NCBI RefSeq assembly: GCF_019084075.1
Contig: NZ_JAHREN010000001.1
Span: forward strand, 124,001-188,000
Length of the DNA: 64,000 bases
Reading direction: 5' to 3'
DNA from: Siccirubricoccus sp. G192
GTDB taxonomy: Bacteria > Pseudomonadota > Alphaproteobacteria > Acetobacterales > Acetobacteraceae
How positions within the stretch are numbered: position 1 is the first letter of the stretch; every line of letters starts with the position of its first letter. A model generated the notes under the pieces. That model did no database searches. It had not been told where the DNA came from and was given only the letters and a program-made list of their open reading frames with translations. Shown piece after piece: positions 57,198 through 64,000 of this stretch. Position numbers and translations under genes: made by a program.

Positions 57198-59375
57198 ATG
57201 GCAGCGGCACCGCGATCCCGGTGGGGGAGACCGCTCTCGATCCGCGCCCATCTGCTGCTCCTGCTCACCGCCCTGCTGCTGCCCGTGCTCGCCTTCGCCG
57301 CCCTTGTCATCTGGCGTTTCGCGGAATCCGAGCGCAATCGCATCGAGACCCATGCTTCGGACGTGGTGCGGGAGGCCTCGGCCATCCTCGACCGCGGCTT
57401 CGTCGACATCTTCGCCACGGCGCGCGTCCTGGCGGAATCCGAGGCGCTGGCCGAGGGCGACCTCGCCGCCTTCCACCAGCGCGCGGCGGCGACCGCGCGC
57501 GTCGTCGGCGGTGTGGTGGCGCTGCGCGATCGGGCCGGCCGCTACGTGCTGAACAGCAACGTCCGCTGGGGCGACCCGCTGCCCCGCAGCATCACCCTCG
57601 CCGCCGCGGATGCCGAGGTGGCGCGCACCGGGCGGCCCGTGGTGACCGACGTGTTCCGGGGGATCGTGGACCCGACGCTCCAGTTCGCCGTGATCCTGCC
57701 GGTGCGGGTCGGCAATGGCCTGGGTAGCGCGCCGTATTTCCTCAGCCTCTCGATGCCTCTGGCGCGGATCCAACGCATCCTCGACGAGTTCATCACCCTC
57801 GATCCTGGCGCGACCGCTGCGGTGGTGGACCGGCGCGGCATCTTCGTCGCGCGCACGCGGGATCCGGAAAGCTTTGTCGGTAAGACGGTGCGCGATGTTC
57901 CTCTTGAAATGCCACATCCCGGCGGGCGGGTGATCGGCCTCGACCGGGCCGGCGTGCCGTCCATGCTCGCCTATCAATGGTCCGATGTGTCGGGCTGGCG
58001 GACCGGCGTCGTCGTGCCGATGGCGCTGGTCACGGCGCCGCTGCGCCGCGCCCTGTGGTTCCTGGGGGCGATCGGCGCCGGCGCGGTAGCGCTCGCCCTG
58101 CTCGGCGCCTTCGCGGTCGGCGAGCGGATCACCCGGTCGGCGCGGGCGCTTTCGGCGGCTGCGGCGGCGCTGGGGCGCGACGAGCCGGTCCCGGCGCTGG
58201 CGACGCCGCTGCGCGAGACGAACCAGGTCGGCGTCGTGCTCGCCGCCGCCGCGCGCGAGCTTCACGCGCGCGAGGCCGCGCGCGCGCGCGCGGCGGCGGC
58301 GCTGCATCTCACCGACCAGCGCTTCCGCGTCGCGCTGCTCAGCGCACCGGTCACCGCCTACACCTGTGACCGCGAGCTGCGCTACACCTGGATCGCCAAT
58401 CCGCACCGCGACGCGACGCCCGAGGCGGTCCTCGGCCGGCGCGACGGCGAGATCGCCACGGGGGCACGGCCCGAGGAGGTCGCCGCGCTGATCGCGCTGA
58501 AGCGGGAGGTGCTGGAGACCGGGGCCGGGATCCGACGCGACCTCACCTGGACCGGGCGGGACGGCCGGGTGAGCCACTACGACGTCACCGCCGAGCCGCT
58601 ACGCGACGGCGGCGGGCCCGGCGCGGCGGTGGTCGGCATCACGGTCGCGGCGCTCGACATCACCAGCCATGCCGCGGCGGTCCAAGCGCTGCGGCTTCAG
58701 GACGAGCGCCAGCACCTGCTGCTCAACGAGTTGAACCACCGGGTGAAGAACAGCCTGGCGGCGGTGCAGGCGATTGCGGCGCAGACGTTGGGCGCCGCGC
58801 CGGATCTCGAGACGGCGAAGGCGCGGCTGCAGGCGCGGCTGCTGGCGCTCTCGGCGGCGCACGACGTGCTGACGCGCGAGAGCTGGGAAGGCGCGTCGCT
58901 GGCTGAGTTGTTCGATGCCGCGCTGGCCCCGCTCCGCCCGGCCGAGCCGGGCCGCGTGCTTCGCGAGGGGCCGCCGATCTGGCTGCCGCCGCGCGCTGTG
59001 CTCGCGCTGACGCTCGCCTTCCACGAGCTTGCGACCAATGCAGCGAAATACGGCGCGCTCTCCGTCCCGGCGGGCCGCGTCACAGTGGAGTGGGCGCTCC
59101 GTCCTGGCCGGCTGCTGTGGCTGCGCTGGACGGAATCCGGTGGGCCGCATGTCGCGCCGCCGACCCGCCGCGGCTTCGGCTCGCGCCTGATCGAGCGGAG
59201 CCTGGCACATGACCTGCGGGGCCGGGTCGCAATGGGATTCAGGCCCAATGGCGTCGTTTGCACCATCGAGGCGGCGCTGCCGCCCGAGCGGGACGCGGCG
59301 GCGGTGGCGTGGCAGGGGCCGGCGGCCGAGGGAGCCGGCGAAGGTAAGTTGGCGGCAGAGCCGCAGGAGGGTTAA
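57198..59375 (+). CDS. HWE-family sensor histidine kinase with Cache-type periplasmic domain and PAS
   Basis: 725 residues from ATG 57198. Membrane helix 1 (HLLLLLTALLLPVLAFAALV, about 17-37); periplasmic double-Cache-like sensor to about 280 (NSNVRWGDPLPRSI, GPV-like TGRPVVTDVFRG); helix 2 (LWFLGAIGAGAVALALLGAF); HAMP-like stretch; PAS-like fold (TDQRFRVALLSAPVTAYTCD); HWE kinase core with phospho-His in LLLNELNHRVKNSLAAVQAI, ATP-binding AFHELATNAAKYGALS, LRWTESGGP and GFGSRLIERSL. Typical of alphaproteobacterial general-stress or light/redox signalling kinases. No response regulator nearby, so an orphan. Just downstream of an IS6 element, which may affect its expression. Confidence 0.92.
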   Translation: MAAAPRSRWGRPLSIRAHLLLLLTALLLPVLAFAALVIWRFAESERNRIETHASDVVREASAILDRGFVDIFATARVLAESEALAEGDLAAFHQRAAATARVVGGVVALRDRAGRYVLNSNVRWGDPLPRSITLAAADAEVARTGRPVVTDVFRGIVDPTLQFAVILPVRVGNGLGSAPYFLSLSMPLARIQRILDEFITLDPGATAAVVDRRGIFVARTRDPESFVGKTVRDVPLEMPHPGGRVIGLDRAGVPSMLAYQWSDVSGWRTGVVVPMALVTAPLRRALWFLGAIGAGAVALALLGAFAVGERITRSARALSAAAAALGRDEPVPALATPLRETNQVGVVLAAAARELHAREAARARAAAALHLTDQRFRVALLSAPVTAYTCDRELRYTWIANPHRDATPEAVLGRRDGEIATGARPEEVAALIALKREVLETGAGIRRDLTWTGRDGRVSHYDVTAEPLRDGGGPGAAVVGITVAALDITSHAAAVQALRLQDERQHLLLNELNHRVKNSLAAVQAIAAQTLGAAPDLETAKARLQARLLALSAAHDVLTRESWEGASLAELFDAALAPLRPAEPGRVLREGPPIWLPPRAVLALTLAFHELATNAAKYGALSVPAGRVTVEWALRPGRLLWLRWTESGGPHVAPPTRRGFGSRLIERSLAHDLRGRVAMGFRPNGVVCTIEAALPPERDAAAVAWQGPAAEGAGEGKLAAEPQEG

Positions 59376-59524
59376 TGGCGCGCCGCTTGGCCGGGCGGCG
59401 ATGGCGGCGATCGTGCCCCTGGGCGTGGTGTAGGAGGCCGCCATCGTAACGGTGGCGGCCATGGTGATGGTCCTGGGTAGGGTTGGGTTGTCGAGGCCAA
59501 CAACCCCCACCTTGGAAAACCACG

Positions 59525-59926
59525 ATGACCGACGACAGGATTGCCCTTCGTGAGCTCTTGGAGAAGGGCTCTGATGCCACCTTCCTCCGCGAGAGGATCG
59601 GCTTCGCCGCGCAGCGCCTGATGGAACTGGAGACCGACGGGGTGTGCGGCGCCGGCCATGGCGAACGCAGCGCCGAGCGGGTGAACCAACGCAACGGCTA
59701 CCGCGAGCGCGACTGGCAGACCCGCGCCGGCACCGTTGAACTGCGGATCCCGAAGCTCCGGCGCGGCTCCTACTTCCCAGGCTTCCTGGAGCCCCGGCGG
59801 ACCGCCGAGAAGGCGCTGACCGCGGTGATCCAGGAAGCCTATGTCCAGGGCATCTCGACCCGCTCCGTGGATGACCTGGTCCGGGCCATGGGGATGGCAC
59901 GCCGAGGCAGGTCCATCGCTGGCTGA
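59525..59926 (+). mobile_element. IS256-family transposase N-terminal fragment
   Basis: 133 residues from [20 protein letters not shown], then [40 protein letters not shown] and [20 protein letters not shown], ending soon after [14 protein letters not shown]. This is the first third of an IS256 (Mutator-like) transposase; the DDE core that should follow is absent. Inactive fragment. Confidence 0.9.
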
Positions 59927-60153
59927 GCCCGCGGTGCAAGATGCCATCGAGATACGGACCGCAGTGCGGACAGGGCACGGAGGCGGTACCTGCGCCCTGC
60001 TCGGTGAGTGATGGCGCACCGGCGCTGCTGATGCGGACGGAGACGGACACGCGCGCCGGCGCGTTGGATAAGTCGGCGAAAGAATTGGGGTACCGATCGG
60101 GCAGTGCCCTCCTTAAACTGGCCCATCCAGCCAACGCGGAACGCACCTTCAGG

Positions 60154-61356
60154 ATGACGCAAGGCCACGCCGCTGCTGATGCGCCAGATTCCCTCGCGGG
60201 CTGGCTCGCCACTCTGTCCGCCTTCATTGCCGGTTTCGTGGCCTTCGGGGTGATGTACAGCTTCGGCGTATTCTTCTCTCCGATGGAGGCGGAGTTCCAC
60301 GCCAGCCGCACCGCGACCTCTGTCTTCTTCGCGGTCACCGGCATGCTGTTCTATTCCTTTGGCTCGGTCACCGGTCGGTTGAGCGACCGCGTCGGCCCGC
60401 GGCGCATCATCGCGACGGGCGCGGTCATCATGGGAGCCGGGCTGGCACTCACGGCCGCGGCGCCGCGGATGTGGATCGGCTATCTGACCTATGGCGTTGG
60501 CGTCGGCATCGGGGCCTCCTGCGCCTATATCCCGACACTGGCGCTCGTTGGCGGATGGTTCGACCGCCACCGCACGACGGCCCTGGGCCTGGCTGCGGCA
60601 GGCACCGGATGCGGGACATTGCTGATTCCACCCGCGGCTGCGGTGCTGATCCAGGCGCATGGCTGGCGGATGGCCTACGCGCTGTTCGGCGCGGGCTCGT
60701 TCCTGCTGCTCCTGCTCTGCGCCAGGCTTGCCCGCCAGCCGCCGCTTGCCCGGGCGGCCCAGACAACGACGCTGCGGAGCGTCGTGCGGTCGCGCCCGTT
60801 TGCGCTGCTCTACGCTTCCTGGGTGCTGGCCACGACGGGCCTCGTTGCGTCGATGGTCTTCCTGCCACCTTTTGCCCACGCCACCGGCGTCAGCCCGGTC
60901 GCCGCCTCGGCGCTGATCTCCATCATCGGCGGCATGAGCATCCTGGGGCGAGGTGGAATCGGCCTCATCAGCCGGAAGGTTGGTCTGGTCCGGCTATACA
61001 AAATCTCGGTGCTGGTGATGGCGGCAAGCTATCTGCTGTGGCTGCCGTTCACCGGCTACGGCTGGCTGGTGGCGTTCGCCGCGACGCTCGGGTTTGGCTA
61101 CGGGCTGCGGATTGCACTGACGCCCGTGGTGCTGATCGAGCTCTTCGGCCTTGGAAACCTCGGTGCGATACTGGGCGTGTTCTTCACCGCCTCCAGCATT
61201 TCAGCCCTGTGCGGTCCGTTAGTGGCTGGCCTGATCATCGACCGGACCGGCAGCTACCAATGGGGCGTTGCATTCGCACTGGTGATGGGGGTGCTGGGAT
61301 TCCTCGCGGTGGCACCGCTGCGGAGCGACTGTCACGGCAGCGGTCCGGTGCGCTGA
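60154..61356 (+). CDS. MFS permease, monocarboxylate/oxalate-formate antiporter-like
   Basis: 400 residues, 12 predicted membrane helices. ATG 60154 (MTQGHAAADAPDSLAGWLAT). First helix ATLSAFIAGFVAFGVMYSFG, then FFSPMEAEFHASRTATSVFF as in monocarboxylate-type MFS; loop 2-3 motif GRLSDRVGPRRII; GVGIGASCAYIPTLALVGGW and WFDRHRTTALGLAAAGTGCG are family-typical. The cytoplasmic middle loop is short. Substrate probably a small organic acid, not provable here. Stands alone between IS256 and IS66 sequences. Intact. Confidence 0.9.
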   Translation: MTQGHAAADAPDSLAGWLATLSAFIAGFVAFGVMYSFGVFFSPMEAEFHASRTATSVFFAVTGMLFYSFGSVTGRLSDRVGPRRIIATGAVIMGAGLALTAAAPRMWIGYLTYGVGVGIGASCAYIPTLALVGGWFDRHRTTALGLAAAGTGCGTLLIPPAAAVLIQAHGWRMAYALFGAGSFLLLLLCARLARQPPLARAAQTTTLRSVVRSRPFALLYASWVLATTGLVASMVFLPPFAHATGVSPVAASALISIIGGMSILGRGGIGLISRKVGLVRLYKISVLVMAASYLLWLPFTGYGWLVAFAATLGFGYGLRIALTPVVLIELFGLGNLGAILGVFFTASSISALCGPLVAGLIIDRTGSYQWGVAFALVMGVLGFLAVAPLRSDCHGSGPVR

Positions 61357-61871
61357 CCAGTCCGTATCATAGCCGAGCAGAGCCTGGAGATGGCAGAAAC
61401 GGTTCTGCCCATCGGGGCGCTGGAATTATGGCAACCGACGCTGATGATGATCCTCCTGCGGCTGATCGGCTATCAGGTCGTGAAGCCTCTTCCTGTAACA
61501 GACCCTTGGCAATCAACTCCCTTTAGCTCAGATGCCGCAATGGGCCGGCCGTCTGATGATAGGCGGAAGGGCGGCTGCCCCTCAGAGTGATGGTGTGTGG
61601 GACGGGGTCCGAGTGGGTCGGCCCCAGACATCACCGAGGGGCAGTCAGCGTCGCCGCCGGCTTCCCTTCCAGCGGCCCGCCGGCGAGGCCGCATATCCGC
61701 TCGCGGGGGGCCCCGCTTCGATCGGGTCGAACCATCTCTCGCCCGCGACTGGCCCGTCGCTACGAGGAGGCCACGCCGCCACCCGATTCCACCACATCCG
61801 CGGCGGCACCGGGCATTCATGCCGAAGCGATCCTCGCGGGATAGATAATCGTTACGTCCGGCCTGATGATG
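61357..61871. other. Intergenic, about 515 bases, probably decayed sequence
   Basis: No gene with a recognisable domain. The first 230 bases have lower GC and could hold remains of an insertion-sequence end (AGGCGGAAGGGCGGCTGCCC near 61560). The rest is GC-rich with short open frames on both strands and no ribosome sites. Confidence 0.4.
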
Positions 61872-61935
61872 GTAAGCGCGGCGTCGAGGCCCGTCTTCCT
61901 GCGGGGTGGGTAGATGTGCTGGTTCGGCGTGGAGC

Positions 61936-62361
61936 ATGGAGCTTCGGGCCGACATTATGGTCGACATTAACGATGGCGCGAAGGACGGCGGCTATCGGCG
62001 TGTAGAGGTTCTGACCGGGCCTGGCCGACGGCGGAAGTGGTCTGAGGACGACAAGGCGCGGATCGTGGCGGAGACGCTGCGGCCGGGCACGGTGGTGGCC
62101 GATGTGGCGCGACGCTGGCAGGTCAGTTCGCAGCAGGTGTTCACGTGGCGTCGGGAGATGCGGCGCGCGGCGGTGGCGCCGCTGAGCTTCGTGCCGGTCG
62201 TGGCGGAGACGCCGGTGCGTGCGCCCGAGGCGGCTCTGCCATTGCCTGCGCCACCATCAATCGAGGTGGGGGTGGCCGGCGCGGTTCTGCGCGTCACGCC
62301 CGGCACTGACGTCGACCTGCTGACGGCGGTGTTGCGGGCCATTCGAGCGTCAGCGGCATGA
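61936..62361 (+). CDS. tnpA: IS66 accessory protein TnpA
   Basis: 141 residues from ATG 61936 (MELRADIMVDINDG); start may also be ATG 61957. Helix-turn-helix protein: RRKWSEDDKARIVAETLRPG and VADVARRWQVSSQQVFTWRR, the standard IS66 OrfA pattern. The second half is Pro/Ala-rich, ending in a short domain (VLRVTPGTDVDLLTAVLRAI). Its stop overlaps the tnpB start (ATGA). Confidence 0.9.
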   Translation: MELRADIMVDINDGAKDGGYRRVEVLTGPGRRRKWSEDDKARIVAETLRPGTVVADVARRWQVSSQQVFTWRREMRRAAVAPLSFVPVVAETPVRAPEAALPLPAPPSIEVGVAGAVLRVTPGTDVDLLTAVLRAIRASAA

Positions 62362-62714
62362 TCGCGCCGCCCGCCGGGGCGCGGATCCTGCTGGCCACCA
62401 AGCCGGTCGACTTCTGCAAGGGCGCGCACAGCCTGGCCGCGCTCGCCGTCGAGGTGCTGGGCGCCGATCCCTTTACGGGCGCGGTGCTGGTGTTCCGGTC
62501 GCGGCGCGCCGACCGGATCAAGATCCTGCTTTGGGACGGCAGCGGCCTGGTCCTCGTCTGGAAGCAACTGGAGGCCTCCACGTTCCGCTGGCCGGTGATC
62601 GTGGACGGCGTGGTCCGCCTGACGCCGGTGGAGTTCGCCGCGCTGTTCGACGGCATTGATTGGCGACGCGTCCAGGCCACGCGGGAGATTCCCACGCCGA
62701 GCGTCCCTGCATAG
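62358..62714 (+). CDS. tnpB: IS66 accessory protein TnpB
   Basis: 118 residues. IS66 Orf2 pattern complete: PPAGARILLATKPVDFCKGA, LGADPFTGAVLVFRSRRADR, IKILLWDGSGLVLVWKQLE and FRWPVIVDGVVRLTPVEFAA, then LFDGIDW. Required with TnpA for transposition of classic IS66 elements. Intact. Confidence 0.95.
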   Translation: MIAPPAGARILLATKPVDFCKGAHSLAALAVEVLGADPFTGAVLVFRSRRADRIKILLWDGSGLVLVWKQLEASTFRWPVIVDGVVRLTPVEFAALFDGIDWRRVQATREIPTPSVPA

Positions 62715-62727
62715 AATCGGCGGCACG

Positions 62728-64000
62728 ATGCGCGCCGCGGATGACGACACGCCGAGCCTGCCGGAGGATGCTGCGACGCTGCGCGCGCTGCTGATCGAGA
62801 CGCTGGCGAGGTGCGACACGCTCAGCACCGAGCTTGGGAGCATTACCGCCGAGCGTGATGCACTGGCGAGCCAGAATGAGCGCCTGCAGCACCTGCTGCT
62901 GAAGCTCAAGCGCCGTCAGTTCGGCACGAAGTCCGAGCGTCTCCCGGAGGAGCAGTTGCTGTTCGCGTTCGAGGAGATCGAGGCGACGCTGGCTGGCAAC
63001 GCGGCCGAGGCGGGCAAGCGGTCTCCGACGCTGCGCGATAACCAGACCAAGCGTCGCCGCGAGGGCCGCGGCGGCCTGCCGGCGCATCTGCCACGGGTCG
63101 AGCAGGTGCTGGCGCCGGAGGCGACGACCTGCCCCTGCTGCCAGGGCCCGCTGGTCGAGATCGGCAGCGACACCGCCAGGCGGCTGGACGTGATCCCCGC
63201 CCAGTTCCGCGTCGTCGTGACGAAGCGGCCGAAGCTGGCGTGTCGCGCCTGCCCCGGCGTGGTCATGCAGGAGCCCGCGCCGGCCCGCCTGATTGAGGGG
63301 GGCATGCCGACCGAGGCAACGGTCGCGCATGTGCTGGTCTCCCGCTACGCCGACCACCTGCCGCTTTATCGCCAGTCGCAGATCCTGGCGCGGCAGGGGA
63401 TCGAGATCGGCCGCGAGGTGCTCGCCGACTGGGCCGGCACGGGTGCGACGGAGATCGTCCCCGTGGTCCGGCGGATGCGCGAGATCCTGCTCGGCTCGTT
63501 GCGGCTGTTCGCCGACGAGACCACCATGCCGGTCCTCGACCCAGGACGCGGCAAGACGAAAAAGGGCTATGCCTGGGCGATCGCGCGCGACGATCGGCCC
63601 TGGGGCGGAGTGGACCCGCCGGCGGTGGTGTTCCACTACGCGCCGGGCCGCGGCGCCGAGCATGCAAAAGCACTGCTGGCCGGCTACCAGGGCATCCTAC
63701 AATGCGACGGCTACGGTGCGTACAAAACGCTGGCCGCGGCGGATGGCGGCATCACGCTGGCATTCTGCTGGAGCCATGTGCGGCGGGAATTCATCGAACT
63801 GGCGAGGGGCAAGACCGCGCCGATCGCCCAGGAGACGTTGAAGCGCATCGCTGCCCTCTACGCGGTCGAGACGGAGCTGCGCGGCAAGCCACCTGACCTC
63901 CGTCGAGTGGGCCGGCAGGAACAGAGCCGTCCCCTCGTCGAGGCGCTGTTCGCCTGGCTCTCGGAGCAACTGGCACGCCTGCCCGGCGGCAGCCCCACCG
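62728..64000 (+). CDS. tnpC: IS66 transposase TnpC, C-terminus outside window
   Basis: 424 residues visible. Leucine-zipper-like start (LASQNERLQHLLLKLKRRQF then FGTKSERLPEEQL), zinc-finger-like TTCPCCQGPL and KLACRACPG, then the DDE catalytic part: Asp in LRLFADETTMPVLDPGRGK, Asp in GILQCDGYGAYKTLA, with AFCWSHVRREFIELARGK following. The catalytic Glu should lie past the right edge. Intact as far as seen. Confidence 0.95.
   Translation, partial: MRAADDDTPSLPEDAATLRALLIETLARCDTLSTELGSITAERDALASQNERLQHLLLKLKRRQFGTKSERLPEEQLLFAFEEIEATLAGNAAEAGKRSPTLRDNQTKRRREGRGGLPAHLPRVEQVLAPEATTCPCCQGPLVEIGSDTARRLDVIPAQFRVVVTKRPKLACRACPGVVMQEPAPARLIEGGMPTEATVAHVLVSRYADHLPLYRQSQILARQGIEIGREVLADWAGTGATEIVPVVRRMREILLGSLRLFADETTMPVLDPGRGKTKKGYAWAIARDDRPWGGVDPPAVVFHYAPGRGAEHAKALLAGYQGILQCDGYGAYKTLAAADGGITLAFCWSHVRREFIELARGKTAPIAQETLKRIAALYAVETELRGKPPDLRRVGRQEQSRPLVEALFAWLSEQLARLPGGSPT

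Larger units (their letters stand above)
61872..64000 (+). mobile_element. IS66-family element, left end to beyond the window
   Basis: Probable left terminal repeat at 61872 (GTAAGCGCGGCGTC), of the GTAAGCG type common for IS66. Carries the three standard genes tnpA, tnpB and tnpC in order, with overlapping or close starts. The right end is outside the window. Confidence 0.85.

Noticed and set aside
61390..61590. A 66-codon frame starting MAETVLPIGALELWQPTL
   Set aside because: No family, no ribosome site; sits in decayed sequence between the MFS gene and the IS66 end.

Overview
The window is GC-rich DNA (mostly about 65-72 percent G+C) from an alphaproteobacterium, most likely Acetobacteraceae of the Roseomonas type. 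I infer this from the alphaproteobacterial S4 protein, the long trifunctional PutA with an N-terminal ribbon-helix-helix domain, repeated tripartite tricarboxylate (TTT/Bug) receptors, an HWE-type sensor kinase and an IalB-like protein. No rRNA, tRNA or CRISPR was seen.

Left part (1-23.6 kb) is mainly ordinary chromosome. It holds a secreted S45 acylase (cut by the window edge), a Tat-exported SGNH-like esterase, and a tight minus-strand operon of an M24 peptidase, a GAF protein, a TTT receptor, a gamma-glutamyltransferase and a second TTT receptor. PutA, a YcbK-like protein, an ebo-type cluster (EboD, EboE, EboA, EboB), a TMEM220-like protein, cytochrome c, a glucose/sorbosone dehydrogenase and rpsD follow.

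Middle part (23.6-45 kb) is a copper island in an insertion-sequence graveyard. The copper genes are a DUF305 protein, a Cys/His-rich exported protein, a CueR-like regulator divergent from CopA, an AraC regulator, and a previously uncalled 57-residue metallothionein-like gene with 15 cysteines (30194-30367, minus). A very large Gly-rich autotransporter gene (start 41035, end 32272, minus) is broken by an IS5-family and an IS3-family element. Beyond it lie fragments of IS630 and IS4 transposases, a glycosyltransferase and a TTT receptor, plus a complete two-frame IS630 element.

Right part (44.6-61.4 kb) combines two carboxyltransferases, a CoA ligase, a small biotin carrier and an OppABCDF-type importer. 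This suggests uptake and CoA-dependent carboxylation of an organic acid or similar compound, but no biotin carboxylase is present. An IS6-family element, an orphan HWE kinase, an IS256 fragment and an MFS permease follow, and the window ends inside an IS66 element.

Two cross-cutting observations matter for reading the annotation. (1) Nine genes or elements carry a single extra base in a G/C run (usually 6-8 long); removing it restores a full-length family member each time. These are probably sequence errors, so I describe the restored proteins. (2) A roughly 53-57 bp repeat is carried in frame in two unrelated genes: twice in tandem in the PutA linker, and once in the opposite orientation near the N-terminus of the esterase.
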